64,000 nt of DNA from Oenanthe sinensis (lineage: Eukaryota > Streptophyta > Magnoliopsida > Apiales > Apiaceae): assembly GCA_028671895.1 (NCBI GenBank), contig CM053794.1:18834501-18898500 (forward strand). The letters are read 5' to 3'. The notes under the pieces were generated by a model, which saw only the letters and a list, made by a program, of their open reading frames with translations, was not told the origin of the DNA and ran no database searches. This document shows, one piece after another, positions 21,742 to 35,351 of this stretch. Each line of letters begins with the position of its first letter. Position 1 is the first letter of the stretch. Made by a program: the position numbers and the translations under genes.

Positions 21742-23210
21742 ATGGATGTTCAATCTACTGTCATGAGGGGACCTAAAACTATTGCTTTCACCTTTGGTAA
21801 CTTTGAGTTCATGACTACCAACCATATTACAGCCCTATGAGACAAGAAAGGGGTAGACGCTGACTACTACCCTATCATGGATATTTTAAACCAGAGTGCT
21901 CTTAGCTATGTATTGAAAGCTTCTCCCATCATCCAAACAGAAGCTATATCAGAGTCTTGGGGCTCAGCCAAAGTTATTGATCCTACTCAAGATCAATCAG
22001 GTAAAATTATGTTCACTTTTGGCACTACCACTTTTGATGTTACTGCTGATATTATAAACTATGTGTTGCAATTACTTGTCAAACAACCTTTTGATGACAC
22101 TGTCTCAGATTCTGATATAAAGAGCATGCTTAAGTCATTAGGTTACGCCGATAGCTTAAATAACATGAGTAAGTTAATTAGGCCTTACATGAGAAAGGAA
22201 TGAACCTTTTTCTTTGATCAATTAACTAAATGTTTTACTAGGAAGTATAGTGGTTTTGATTCCCTCACTTTCATCACATATCAAATTGGTTACAGTCTCC
22301 TATTTGACAGAGTGATCACCATTGGTGATATGTTTCTTACTCAACTAAGAGCAAAATTGAACAATGTGTAAGAAGGAAGAAAGAAAGTCTACAACCATAG
22401 ATTCATCATGCTTATCTTAAATCACTTTATTCCTGACATGTCTGTCAAGCTTGTAGATGAATGTTGTGTGCAGGCATACATGCAACAAAAGAGGATATTC
22501 GCAGACATCAAGAGAATTGATGATAAAAAGAAAAACAATCTACCTATTATGGTGTATCCACAGGTAATGTAGGTAAAACTCTCAACTTATAAACCTTCCA
22601 TCTATAATTCTTCTTTCTTTGGAGGTGAAATGGTGCATGATAAAATAATGGAGAGTCCCCCTACACCTACCCATGTAGCCAGATCCCTACATTAAAAACA
22701 ATATCAAAAGCCCAAATCCAAAAAGAAACCAACCTCTAATGTCTCTCAAAAGACATCAGTTGTAAAGATGAGAAAATTGTTTCAAACTCCGCTAATAGAT
22801 GAAAATGATGATGAAGAGCTCAACCTCCTAGGGAAGTAGGTTGTTGAAGGACTTTCTTTGCATAAAAATGGTCATGATGCACGTAATTCAAGCTTTCAAG
22901 CCAAGTCTGTAGGCTCTCCAAAGGCTGTAGACTCTGAAAACCCTAGGAATGCAAATCAATATTCTCCATCAGAGTCTCTTGAGAAATCTTTTGCAAGAAA
23001 ATATAAGAGGTTAAGGAAGGCTTATTCATCACACACACACAAGCCTGTTTGTTTTAATAATCTTGTTTGGCAGGAAACAAATGCTCCCAAGGATCTTGTA
23101 GAGCCGAACTCTGAACATCAAAACATTCCTGAACCAGACTCTAATATTGAGTTAGAGTCTAGACTGTCTTGAGACTCTGATCATGACATATTTTAGACCA
23201 AAAGTCTTTA
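21742..23210 (+). pseudogene. Third-ORF (env-position) protein of element H
   Basis: The ATG at 21742 starts one main frame with several stops: TGA at 21838, TGA at 22201 where Trp is expected, and more later. The helical region repeats the layout of the element B protein: LSYVLKASPIIQTEAISESW, VTADIINYVL, then RKE(stop)TFFFDQLTKCFTRKYSGFDSLTF and GYSLLF, against KEWSFLFDTILRVFTCRKTGFDQISL and AYSLAY in B. A Lys-rich patch and an Asp/Ser/Glu-rich tail full of the AGACTCTGA word follow. Homology is lost after about 23195. Its place behind RNase H is the best evidence in this window that such ORFs occupy the env position of copia elements. Confidence 0.75.
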
Positions 23211-23574
23211 AAACTTCTCAAAAGTCTTTAAAACTTTTCACAGGAAAAACTCCAACATCTTTCAAAATCCTACACATTTCTCAGAAGTCAAGGTTTTTCA
23301 CGGAAACAACCTTTCTACTTCTAGACATAGTTGTAAGGTCAGGGCATATCTAATCTAACCCTTTCTACCCCAATACACCTTACTTCTGACTGAGACATAT
23401 TGGGTATCTTTGCTTCTATAGTAGCCAATGAAACTCAGAGAAATTTATGATGTAATGAAGAGCTAAATTATTGGTTGGAGATCCATACCTAACCTTACTT
23501 AAATGTGGTTTTCTCTTGGCATCTAATAAGATGGAATATTGGTATCCCTTGTGTGCATGAAAATAATAATTCTT

Positions 23575-23674
<100 letters not shown>

Positions 23675-24506
23675 TCACTTGATCCTTGAAAAGGTAGCAT
23701 CAGCTTGAATTTTTCACATACCAGCTCCTAGCTACATTAGAATTCACAAATAAGTATCTTGAGCTATATTAGAAACAAAGATATCTTATACACAATAATA
23801 AACATACAGAAACAACCAATTCTATAATAAAAACTTGCATCTACCAGAAAGTACCTGGATTACTATTCCACATAACATGTGGACGGTGATGAATTTAGAA
23901 AATTTCTTTCCACCCCTACTTCAATTTCAACGGCACGGCTGACTTTCATAAACTTTTCAAAACAGAAATTGATATGAATTGTATTTACTATAACATGTAA
24001 TTTATGGCCCTATAAGTCTATACCATCATGGCACATAGAAGAGAACATACAAAGATTAGTACAAATATTAACTTTGTTGATAACAACCAATATTTATGGA
24101 ATATCTTTCACAGAAAATGTATAGATAGTAAGTTTCAATCTATGCGTTTAAATGTTAAGATTATATAATTAAGTTGGATAAAGATATTTTTAAAAGATAC
24201 AAACATCTCATTCATGTTTCTACTATCATAAATCACAATAATATATATATTTGGCAGGAAAATTAAAATCACAGAGGCCTGATACACTTATTAACAATAA
24301 CAAAAAAGGAGATACATTCTTACAATTGCATATCCTTGGAAAATAGCAATATGGATACCTATTCAATCCAAGTTTTCATGTAATCTGTTGAAGGAATAAA
24401 ATTTCAGTCACTGGATATATTTTTCTATTGAGAAAAAAATGATAGTTCATTTCACATGATACTCTTTGAATCAAATCTCTTAAAACTTGTAGAGAACTTT
24501 GTGCAA

Positions 24507-24508
<2 letters not shown>

Positions 24509-24604
<96 letters not shown>
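24509..24604. repeat. (AT)n(GT)n compound microsatellite
   Basis: About 80 bp of AT is followed by about 16 bp of GT. The same compound order occurs at 31200-31301. Confidence 0.97.
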
Positions 24605-25138
24605 AGAGTTCTAGGAATATCCTTTTATTAAGGGACCCTATAGACCCCAATCCACCGTTCATTATTAATAATATACAAATAATTAATAATATATTACAAA
24701 AGGGTTGTATTGTAATTAGCTTATAAAAAATCAGGGGCAATACAATATATATAAATATATCTAATACGGTTTAACAATCTAAAATATGGTAAGAAACATT
24801 TATTGAGATTTTTAATAATGAACAAGAATATTTTAGTTTTGGTAAGTTTATAATCAAATTATATATTACCTTATATGTTTGATACATTGTTTATAACTAA
24901 TCTTACAGCGTTAGAACGTTTTGATAAGCTTATTCTAGACGACAATGGAGATACAACAATAACAGTATATGATTTGAAGATTAGTGTATTAGAACACTAA
25001 CATGAACACCTTTATTACTTGCAGAAAACACGAGATAGTGATGGAAGTAGATTCACCGGAAAACAAAGTTTTGTTCCCAAGGTTTCAACCTCTGTTCGTT
25101 AGCGAGAACGTTTTTTCGTTATCCGAAGTACATAATAG

Positions 25139-25486
25139 ATGAACACATATATTATTTTAGTGATGGAACACAATTGGCATTTCAAAAGTATGCACTCCAC
25201 ATGTTTGATAAAATATCTAGGTGGTTTTTTTGTGTTTAATTTGTTGTATTGTAAATTTGTAAAGTTTTCATTTTGGTATTTGTCGCTCTTAGAAATACTC
25301 GATGTCGATGGGGTTTATGATACTAGTAAATATAGATATGATCCAAAATATTCTGCAAAGGTTTTTGGATATGGTTTTCTAGAGGTATGTTATTCATATG
25401 TTTTAATACGTGTTCCGCAGATTTACCATGAAGGGCGATTCTTCTCAACTGGATTCAGAGACATGAGAACGATTCTTTGCAAATAG
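25139..25486 (+). other. Possible exon pair of an unrecognised gene
   Basis: The stretch from EILDVDGVYDTSKYRYDP to FGYGFLE (about 25285-25386) looks protein-like and is followed by GTATGTTATTC. An AG acceptor lies at about 25419-25420, followed by IYHEGRFFSTGFRDMR. The reading frame also stays open across this gap. I do not recognise the sequence. It could be a decayed host or transposon gene. Confidence 0.25.
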
Positions 25487-25839
25487 TTTTAGAGACTTGG
25501 TATTTAACACGATTCAAGCTAAGTATGTTGACTCATATCAATATATTAAAACTTGTCCATGATCACAAAAAAGAATCTCAACAATATATTGAAGAGAGGT
25601 GTAGGAACAATTATTGGTAAAAATAATACAGTGAGTGATGAAGTTGAGTAACTAGTTTCTTAATTCAAATATGTATTTGTGGGGCAACATAAATGATATG
25701 GTTTCAGATTTTTTATATCTCTCATTGAGATCATGTAGTATCTTGTTTGTTCACAATCTTTTTATATATACTTCTAGTGTAAGCCAATCTGATTGGTCCA
25801 ACCTTAGAGTCTCTTTCAGCTGGGTTTCAGAGATATAGC

Positions 25840-26124
25840 TTGAAATGGGTTTCAGAGAGAATGATTAGTGACGTTAAAGAGAGTAAAAAATGGAATGAAA
25901 TATATATCGATAGGTTTCACTCGCATCTGTTAAGACAAAGGATTAAGTGCATCACTAACGGTTGCACTAGCATGGTTTGGGCGTATTTAGTTGGTTTATT
26001 CATTAGTTTGTGGTTTAAATCTGTTCATAGAACTCAGCATGAAGAAGATGCAGGAGGCACAGTAGCAATGTTTGGCAGATATGCTTTAGGACATATTGCT
26101 TTATTATGTGGAGCTCTAGTTTAG
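25840..26124 (+). other. Unrecognised ORF with two hydrophobic segments
   Basis: 94 codons. Residues about 44-60 (MVWAYLVGLFISLWF) and 81-94 (YALGHIALLCGALV) are hydrophobic. The sequence between them, including QHEEDAGGTVAMFGR, looks protein-like and not like random AT-rich translation. No start context or family is evident. It may be an exon or remnant; nothing upstream completes it with certainty. Confidence 0.3.
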
Positions 26125-29100
26125 TATGTGGAAACATCTTCGTCAACATGAAGCGCCACTCCAAAATTTAAGTTTTCTTAATTATGTTGTATTATATAGA
26201 TATTCTTTATTGAATTCTATTACTTGTTCAAATAAATATAGAGATTCTTTATTGAATTCTATTACGTGTTCAAATAAATATATTTTTTAATGAATTATTT
26301 ACTGAACATGTACAATATTGTATGTATATTTTTTGAGATTTTATAACATATTTAATATGTAAACAATTCTTCATAATTTTTTGAGCTCATAAATTAAATT
26401 TGAATTCTATTAAAATTTGTGATCAGGGTAATTAACATCAATCAAGCGGTTGCCCTGATTGTTCATTTAATATTAATTTCTAAAAAATGAAATATTATTT
26501 ATAAAATTTAGTGTATTAAATTAGTTAAAAACAAATTGTCCAACAATCCAATAAAGAATCTAAAAATATTTAGTCATATTTAAATATTCTACCAAAATTA
26601 AAACACTTAGCTGAATCTTGGATTAAAAAAGACATTTAATTGAATCTTAATATATTTGAATATTATTGGATTACTCAATAGAATCTTAATTTTATTTTTA
26701 AATTAAAAATATTATACCTATCAAAACTGACATAAATTATATTAATTCTTATTTTGAATACAATTATCAAAATACTTAAAGAACATCGTATAGATAAAAA
26801 TTAACAAGTGTTATAACACAAAAATTCTTAATTTTTATTATTTATTTAAGTTATTATAATATGGTAATTTTTGCAAGTATATATAATCAAAAAATATATT
26901 AATATTAGTAGATTATTTTGTAGAATCTTACTTTTATTATTAAATGAAAAAAATGCATTCATCAAAATTAAAATAAATTATAGTAATTTCTCTATAAACA
27001 AATTAGTAAAATACTTAGTTGAAACATCTTGTAGAACATATGTTCAATTTTAGTAAAATAATATGTATTAGACTAAAAACAATATGTTGAATTTGGTATA
27101 ACACACGTTAGATCACTAGAAATATATATATAATATTATTAGATTATTTATTAGAATCATAATATTATTACTAAATTAAAAAAAGTTATATCTATCAATA
27201 TTTAAAAAATTATATTAATTTTTAATTTTAAAAAGTTGTGAAAATACTTACTAGAACACCTAACAATTCCATTGTATTAAAAAATATTATTCTTAACAAA
27301 ATTTACGATCAATAATCTAGTAATATTAAAGCACATAGACGAATCTTATTATTAGTAAGTTTTATAATTATAATTTTATTATTTTGAGTAATTATGAAAA
27401 TTTATTATTTCATTATTCATTAACTCATTCAAATATTATGTAACAGTCCAAAATTGGGGTCTAGGGATTTTAAATAATGAACTTTAATGAAAAAATTAAA
27501 GAATTTTCTCAATTATGGTAAAACATATTCATATATAATTTTTAATATAAGATTCCTTTTAGTGTTTTTTATTTTCTCAAAATTTCATTTGTCTTCTAAT
27601 AAAAAATTTTAAATTTTGAAATAATAATATCTAAATTGAAATATAAATTTATAAATAATATATTTTAAAATAAATATGATATTTTCTCATGTGTTTCACT
27701 TCACTTTAATGAACTTTTATGATTTTTTTCTATATTAATTTAAATTATTTCTTTAAAAAAATTATAAAATATTTTTATTATTACTTATTAATTATTTTAG
27801 AAAACTCTTAAATTAATATAAGATTCTTTTAAGTGTTTTTTAATACAAGATTTACTTATATATTTTTTATTTCTAAAAGTAAGATTTTTAAGTGATTTTT
27901 ATTTCTTAATATATTTTTTATTTCTTTAAAAAAGAAGTAAAATAAATTTATAAATAATTTCTTTTAAAATAAACCTGAGATTACTTAGTAGAATCTTACT
28001 TTTATTATTAAATAAAAAAAATTATATTCATCAAAATTAAAAGAAATTATATTACTTGTTTAAAATAAAATTATAGTAAAATTTTATGGAGACAAAATTT
28101 TGCTTTTACCATCATGTTCTAAGATTCTCCATATGAAATCTGAATTCTCTTAAGTTATCAGTCCATATAAATGAACTTTGTTCTGTTATTTGTTTTTGAT
28201 CAAATTCTATAGATTTTTGTTTATTAAAACGATAATGCTATAGAGTTTGTTAAGTGATCTGTTAATATTATTATATTAAATCACAACTAGAGATTCTCTT
28301 AACTGATTTGCCGATAATATTACAAGTAATACAAGCTTAGATTCTCTTAAGTGATTTGTCGGTTTGCTTCTGGTAAGTGTTTACACCATTAATCTTTTAT
28401 TAAAGATTCTGATATGTGATGACTCATCCATTCTCATAGGTGTTTAGACCATTAATCTACTGTTGTAGAGTGATTTTCGTTGACATTGAATTATGATGAT
28501 TGATATTGACAACTTGATTTTGCTATGTGCTGCTCGCTAGACTACTATACTTCATCATTGTATTACGTGTTACATCTTTTAATACATATTACGTGTTTTT
28601 GTTAATATAATATATTATGTTAACTGAATTTTGATTTATTTTATTAGAAAACTGTATACTATAAAGTTCCTTTAGGTGTTGTCAATATATGTATTTTTAT
28701 TTTTTGAGCATGTATATTAAAATGACATGAACAATTAAATCTGGATTCTCCATAGTGATCTGGCATTAAGATTGTGATAAGTGATCACTTAGCCACTTGA
28801 TTTTGATTAATGATCACTCAGACTTTATTAATTATAATGTTTTAATCTGAATAATATATTATGATAATTGGATTTTGATTTATGATATTTTTCAAATGTA
28901 CAATGCATAATTCTTTTAAGTGTTGTCGTATTTTCATTTTTTATGTAATTTATTATTTAAACTAATATGCCTTTGACTATTATCTTCAGAATATTTGAGA
29001 TTGTGATAAGTGTTTTCAATTTATTGGATGAGATTCTGTTTAGTGATCATAACAATTAGAGTCTCCATAATGATCTGGCTTCCGTTAATCAGATATATTT

Positions 29101-29590
29101 TTGGATTATGTTCAGTGATCTAGTTATATGATATACTAAATGGAGAAGTATATGATTATGTTCAGTGATCTGTTCAGTGATCTAGTTAATTGATGAAGTA
29201 TAGTATATACTTCATTGTAGGATATACTATAATGATCTTCGTACATTCATTACCCATCATGTTTTTTTGGGGGGTTCGATAATGATATACAGTTATTTGT
29301 CTTGTTTGGATTCTGTTAAGTGCTCTTGTCAACTTGCTTTTAATACATGCAACTAGTCTATTATCATGTTTAGATTCTTTATACTATATAATTTATGATG
29401 TTTTTAATTTCTTATAAGTGTTCTTATATTTTTAGTATCTAAATAATATTAGACTAACAATCCAATATGAGATTCGGTCCCATAAAATACTAAAATCTAT
29501 TCCAGGAAAAGTTTCTCTTATATAAAAAAAACTGGTTGTGCATGTCAATGGGATAGTGTTTTTCTATTATATAGTGTTGTGCTTCTGTAA
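26125..29590. other. Very AT-rich non-coding DNA
   Basis: No gene is seen. 28100-29330 contains a dispersed motif of the form GATTCT, four to six bases, AGTGATCT (see repeat entry). Looser versions (GATTCTTTTAAGTGTTTTT) occur from about 27545 to 27900. Confidence 0.6.
28110..29330. repeat. Dispersed GATTCT-n-AGTGATCT motif
   Basis: About a dozen variants, for example at 28149, 28292, 28339, 28742, 29031, 29103, 29153 and 29309 (AGATTCTCTTAAGTGATTTG, GATTATGTTCAGTGATCT). Spacing is irregular. This is not a tandem repeat and does not match a recognised element. Confidence 0.6.
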
Positions 29591-29593
29591 AAT

Positions 29594-30050
29594 TTTAAGG
29601 ATACAAAGGTAAACAAAAATGAAGATGTAGATGCTGAAAAAGCAGAAGATGTTTGCATTAAGCAGGTATCAATAATGTAAATTTCTTTATTAAATGTTTG
29701 TATAAATATTTATTTTTAGTTCTTTGTCTATAATTTTAAAGGCTGCCAATTTCATAATTATATTGCAGGATAAGTTGGAACTTATACGCAGATCTTTTTA
29801 CGACTACGAAGAAAGCCAGAGAACATACATGTTTAGTACACTTACTCGAAGCTTATGACTACAAGTTAGTCAAAGAAGAAGATTTACGCAATTGGATGGC
29901 CAAATTTGTTGAACTTAATGACCACACAAAATGGGTGTCAAATGATGTATATGAAGATCTTGAATCTAAATATGCAAAATACTTGAAAGTTGCAACTATT
30001 TCGAAAGGCGATTCACTATGGGATTCTGCTGTCTTAAAGAATAGAAAATA
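29594..30050 (+). other. Possible last exons of an unrecognised gene
   Basis: A short frame (about 29600-29667, KNEDVDAEKAEDVCIKQ) ends at GTATCAATAATG. A T-rich stretch ending TTGCAG (29763-29768) could be the acceptor. After it, one frame of about 88 codons (AREHTCLVHLLEAYDYKLVKE... to LKNRK and TAG at 30048-30050) reads like a folded helical protein. However, joining the exons at these sites enters a different frame that stops early. Either the splice site differs or the gene is dead. No family is recognised. Confidence 0.3.
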
Positions 30051-30281
30051 GTGTCTTATTGGTTTTATTTAAGGATGTGTCCTGGATACATTATTGAGTT
30101 GGTTTTGTGCTGGATAATGATGTTCCTTATGGTTTTATGTTCCATTTTACAGTTAAGCAGAATTGTGTGCTAATGGTTAAAAAATAAGTTAGAACTGATG
30201 TTCTTGTTGGTCTTGTTCTTTATGTTGCAAAATGGTTGTATGCATTTCCTTTAGCATGATGTTCTGATAAGTTTTTATGAC
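30051..30281. other. Non-coding tail after the possible exons
   Basis: AT-rich, with repeated GTTCTTATTGGTT-like stretches and no gene. It would be 3' flank for both the + strand exons to the left and the FAR1-type exon to the right. Confidence 0.4.
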
Positions 30282-30677
30282 TTAGAAACATGTTGTCAAA
30301 CAACTCTTATTTATGAAAAAATAGAGTAAAAAGAAATTGGTATGTGATCCTTCAAGATTTATTCTACTACTCTCCACAAAGTCCACTACATCATGTTTAT
30401 CCTTTTCACTGGAACTAGCCTTAGAACACACATAAAATTTCTTAATTGTATTCCCATATGCATCCTTCTTCTCAGACGACTTGCGAACATCAAATCTATA
30501 TATGCGACCATATTCCTTGTAAAAACTAAACGCATATTCAAGATTTAGAAAAAACTTAATTACACATGGCCTGTTTTCTTTTATACAATCAGGAATCCAA
30601 TTATCCCCTATATTTTGAGTGTGGATCTCAGAATCATCATCTGGAACACTACTTTGATTCAATGCATTGTTGTCCAT
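30282..30677 (-). CDS. FAR1/FHY3-type DNA-binding exon (FRS-like), probably partial
   Basis: 131 codons read from an ATG at 30677. After an acidic leader (VPDDDSEIHTQ), residues 46-88 match the start of the FAR1 DNA-binding domain: NLEYAFSFYKEYGRIYRFDVRKS, then KKDAYGNTIKKFYVCSKA with the first zinc-binding Cys. Beyond about residue 90 the expected Cys/His part is missing and the frame runs into hydrophobic AT-rich sequence, so an intron or a break lies near there. FAR1-type proteins are transcription factors derived from Mutator-like transposases, so this could be a host FRS gene fragment or a MULE remnant. No MULE transposase core is seen nearby. Confidence 0.6.
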   Translation of the reverse strand: MDNNALNQSSVPDDDSEIHTQNIGDNWIPDCIKENRPCVIKFFLNLEYAFSFYKEYGRIYRFDVRKSSEKKDAYGNTIKKFYVCSKASSSEKDKHDVVDFVESSRINLEGSHTNFFLLYFFINKSCLTTCF

Positions 30678-31195
30678 CCCTGCTACACAAAAAACATAGA
30701 CAACTCGATTTAGCAGGGATAACTTTTATACTGGAATTATATTTTGATGTTTGAGATAAACCTTTTACCTGAACCGAAGTGAATTTCTTCCATTAACAGC
30801 TTTGCCTATATAAATGATTGTAACTGATGAATGTCCTGATTTGTATGCTACAATTATTTTTATATAAAAGTTATGAAATAACACAACTTAAATCATTACG
30901 TTTGTATGTTAATGTAACTGATATATGGAAACTGATAAACACAATTTTCCCAAATATGGAAATGATTTGATTGACTGAATATACTGATCGTATATATTTT
31001 ATACATCATATCTTTAATATCTTTGCATTTAATCTTGACCACCTGATTTTTGAGAAATGAACAACTAAGATCAGGGGTCTTCCGGTCTCTCGCTAAACAT
31101 GGGTCTTTCTTGATACTCCTTATATATATATATTATATTAATTATTGGGTGGTTCCTAGAGTTCTCCATGTAATAGTGGTTCCCAATAGAACTTT

Positions 31196-31301
<106 letters not shown>

Positions 31302-32981
31302 ATTTAAACCAACTTGAAATATGTACTATCCATCTATTGCCATAAATATATGCATACCAATGAGCAAGATAAAATCCATATAATATGTACTTCTCATACC
31401 TTTTTTCACAAAACTACGGTGATGAATATCGTCAATATCTTGCTTATTCAAATCAATGACAACTGAATCAAGCAGTTAAATAGCACATTCCCACCATGTA
31501 TTACCAAAATGGTAATGTAGCATCTTAAACTCCTAACAACAGAAAAATATACGGTGTAAGCTAATGGTAGAATCATGGAACTGTTGACCCGACCAAGGAA
31601 ACAATAATTCAAAGGAATACCTTTGAGAGTTCCACGAACCAAACTTTTAGATAATCCAAACAAAGAGGTTTCAATGACCTCCCATCTTACAATCTGCAAA
31701 AAGGCAAAAATAAAAATTGGTAACAAGCCCATAGTATGGTTATTGATTGAACTTCGCACACTTTCATACTTGTCATAGTAATAATAAATTGTTCTTTCTC
31801 ACAATTAGATTGTACATATATATTAACACAAAAATTTCCAATTGTATAAAAGTAGAAAGGGTTAAGGAGAAATTGACATCCCTGATGTTTACCAAATGAA
31901 TATACGTATGAATACATGAGACGGTATACATACGAGAGAGGCATAAAGAAACGTATAAATACAGAGAGACACCAGTTAATCAGCGATATGACTTGGAATC
32001 TAACATGGACACTGTGATTAGAATGCTTACGGCAAAGAGAGTTAGCATGGTTTGGTCGTCAGGGACAAACATGTAAATTTATAAATGTTATTAATTAATT
32101 AATTGATCAAAATTTGATTTTTTATTAACACAAAAAGTTAGGTTAATATTATTTATAAATAAAGTATTAAAGGTTCAATTATTAATAAATAACAATAACT
32201 AACTTAATATTATTTTTAAAAGAAAATATATTAAATTTTAATATTTAATTAAACTGAATAAATATAAATTTCTAAAAACTAATTAAATTTGACTATAATA
32301 TTATTATTAAAAAAAGTAACTATACATAGCATGAATATAACTGAAATAAAGTATATCACGTGGTCATGTGTTGGTTTGGTTGTTATCGGGTTCCATGATA
32401 ATAAAAAGTAGGTATATCAAAAAAATTAAAATAATATATTGACTTCTATTTAATATAAATAAAAATAAAATGCAAATAATAGAAAATATTTAATAATAAT
32501 ATTCAAATACACTCATAATATATATGTATTTCAAATAAAAATATAAGTAATCAATAAATAGAATTCAAATATATATTCACACATGATATCAAATAAAGTT
32601 AGTAAGAATAAAGATAAATATATTAAATAATAATAAAATATTAAAGAAATACAGCTAACAGAAAATATTTAATAATAATATTCTAATATTTTTATGATAT
32701 TCCTGTAAAATAAAAATATAAATAACTAATTAATAAAATTATGATATAATAATATAGTTATACATGATATGAAATAAAATAAAAAATAATAAAAATACAA
32801 AAGTAAATGTAATTTAAAAAATGAAAAAATACAATATAAAAATTTACAACATTAAAATTAAATTAATAAAATAATACTAATAACCCGATCTGGAGCTATA
32901 ATAAATACGAATAAATATGAAAAATGTTATTCTAACCGTAGAGTAGAGAAATACAAGTTTCCTTTCATTCATTTCAATATA

Positions 32982-33006
32982 CGAGAGAGAGAGAGAGAGA
33001 GAGAGT
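32982..33006. repeat. (GA)n tract in the 5' leader of the 72-residue gene
   Basis: A GA run 26 bp before the ATG at 33032. GA/CT tracts are common in plant 5' leaders. Confidence 0.85.
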
Positions 33007-33031
33007 TTTAGGGTTTAGAAATTGATAAAAG

Positions 33032-35351
33032 ATGGCATTGACAAACCTAATACTAACAGTTGCTGGCGTAAGCGCAGTGATTTTGCTCATGAGAAGTGAC
33101 GTCAGACAATCTGCTAGCATCTTCAAGCGCAACGTTCGTCAGATTCGTCACTGGCTCGAAGAAGAATCTGCTTCTGCTGCTAAGTACGCCGTTCTCCCCC
33201 CTCTTATACTTACAATTACTGTATCTATATATCACTTTTTTGGTTTTGCTTCGTTGTTTCGATTGTATATTGCTTTTTAGGTTACTGGATTGGAAGAGTG
33301 GGAGGGGGGGGGGTGAATTAAGTTTGCGATTTTATCGAGAGTCGAGATTTGGTTGATTTGTTTTCTTCGTATATTGAATACCAAACACTATGTGAATTCA
33401 ATTTATGTATTGCTTTTTAGGTTACGTAATTGGAGTTGAATTGAATTAAGTTTGCGGTTTTATATGTATCGAGAGTCGACATTTGTTTATTTGTTTGTTT
33501 TGTATTTTGAATACTCGTTGATTCTTTCTTTGAATATTTAATGGTTATTTGCATTGTAGAGTTGGAAACTCAGTGAACAATTAGTATATAATCAAAAGTT
33601 AATGAAACCTGATTAATGTTATAGGCAAAACACTGAATTTAGGGGGGAGGGCAGGGACCCTCGTGGACCCCCTTGTGTACACCTCTGTGGTTATTTGATT
33701 TGGTACTTTGGGGGTTTAGGGAGGGATGGAGTTTTATATGTACCTGCAGTGTTTTTTTAATAGCATTTTATTGTAGTAACTATTTGTGAGGTTATAGCTA
33801 GATCTTTTTAAGACTATTTTTGTGTAGTTTTACATCTAGTTTGATAGGTGGATTACTACACAAAATTATTAATTTAGTTAATATTTATTGTTATAGTGCT
33901 GCAGTTAGAGATCCGATTTTATGATTAGTTATGTTATGATAGTTCATGACAACAGACTTCTTAAATCTCAAGTCTTAACTGTATTTGATTCATGATTCAC
34001 CTGTCTCAGAACAGCACTGCAACTTACGGGGACTCTATAAGTATATCTGGGAAAAAAGAACTTAAAAATTAGAAAGAACACAAATGGATAGTAGTAATAT
34101 TATATCAGAACAATATGCAAGTGCTTATCCATGACAAAGTCGTACTTGGAATTTACTGAATGCAATCCAGCGTTCGAATTCTTAGAGCCAAATGTCTTAT
34201 TCCCTCTGTGACATCTCCCAGATATTCCCATCATGAGCTATAGATGTTGTTTCCCAACCATTGGGGTTAGTTTAATATCAGTTAAATCAGGTGTACCTCC
34301 GTTCCAACTTGCATGATGACATCAAATTCTTACATATAGAAAAACTTATTCATGTTCAAATGTTTATTTCTTTCCTACAATTTGATAATATATACTTTTA
34401 GTCTTAATTAAATTCTCCTACTGCAGACAAGAAATATAGACTAAACATAATATCTAAATATACACTATCTCAAGAATTTAATAAAGCAGAAAACACGTGA
34501 CGGACACAGTCAGAGCCTAATCAGATTGGAAGTTGAATACATAACATGGCAGAAATAGAAAACAAACTCAGAGCATCTATCAAGCAGTTCTTGATATCAT
34601 CTGCACTGGCTAACCCCGTGGAATCTACCAACCTGGCCTCTTCCTGCTTTTCAATCTCTTTCACCCATAACGTACTAAGAATCATATTGCGATTTCGGTT
34701 TTAAAACCTATAAAAGTCTATTCCTACTCCTGATAGAAACAGAACTTCAACACAAGCTAGAAGAGTTGCTGTTGCGTTCCCAGTCTGTTATCTTTCTAAT
34801 GTTCAAGTGTATGAGGTACACTCCAGCTTCAGTTTGGTTAAGTATTTTTGATGATATAGGACTTGGGATGATTCTGGTCATCTGGTGCATCACTAAAAAT
34901 CATGTCTTTGCTTGCATTGAAGTAAATAACATGTTGTGGTAATGTGGCATTTATATGTTCATTCTAGTTTATTGTTTTTTTTTTTTTTGCTTTGAAGACT
35001 ATGGTTTGTGAATCAATTGCTCGTCAGTCAATATTTCACCTAGTTCCATTACACTAATCATTATACTGCTGCAAACTACAACATGCAAGAAATGTATGCT
35101 TAACTAGAAATTGGTAAATGCATGTATCCAATTGATAGTTGTTCCTTTCAACCAAAATGCGTCTGGGACAAGCCATTTGCCTCTTTGTTTATGCAGAACT
35201 CAGCAATTTATTAATATTCACATTTAATAGTTTGTGCAAGCTGTATGAATTTTCAGCATGAATGATGTGTTGAAAATTGTGTAGGGAAATGAAGAATGCA
35301 AAACCAAAGGAGCTGCCACAGAAAGATGTTCCCAAAGAAGAGAAGCACTAG
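33032..35351 (+). CDS. Small conserved-looking plant protein, 72 residues, two exons
   Basis: Exon 1 is 33032-33183 and exon 2 is 35285-35351, with an intron from GTACGC (33184) to TGTGTAG (35284). The junction splits a Lys codon and keeps the frame: 152 + 67 nt give exactly 73 codons with the stop. Residues 4-20 (TNLILTVAGVSAVILLM) form one hydrophobic segment. The middle is amphipathic and basic (IFKRNVRQIRHWLEEESA) and the C-terminus is Lys/Glu/Pro-rich and ends EEKH. I recall similar short single-pass proteins in other plants but no established function. The signal segment could be a membrane anchor or organelle-targeting start. A GA tract precedes the ATG. The intron, about 2.1 kb, is long for so small a gene; I see no recognisable element in it. 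Confidence 0.75.

Noticed and set aside
24480..24740. 86-codon minus-strand ORF
   Set aside because: It is the translation of an AT/GT microsatellite (Tyr-Ile repeats).
31448..31944. Two minus-strand ORFs as genes
   Set aside because: They run through probable introns and AT-rich DNA; only short possible exons are noted in the region entry.
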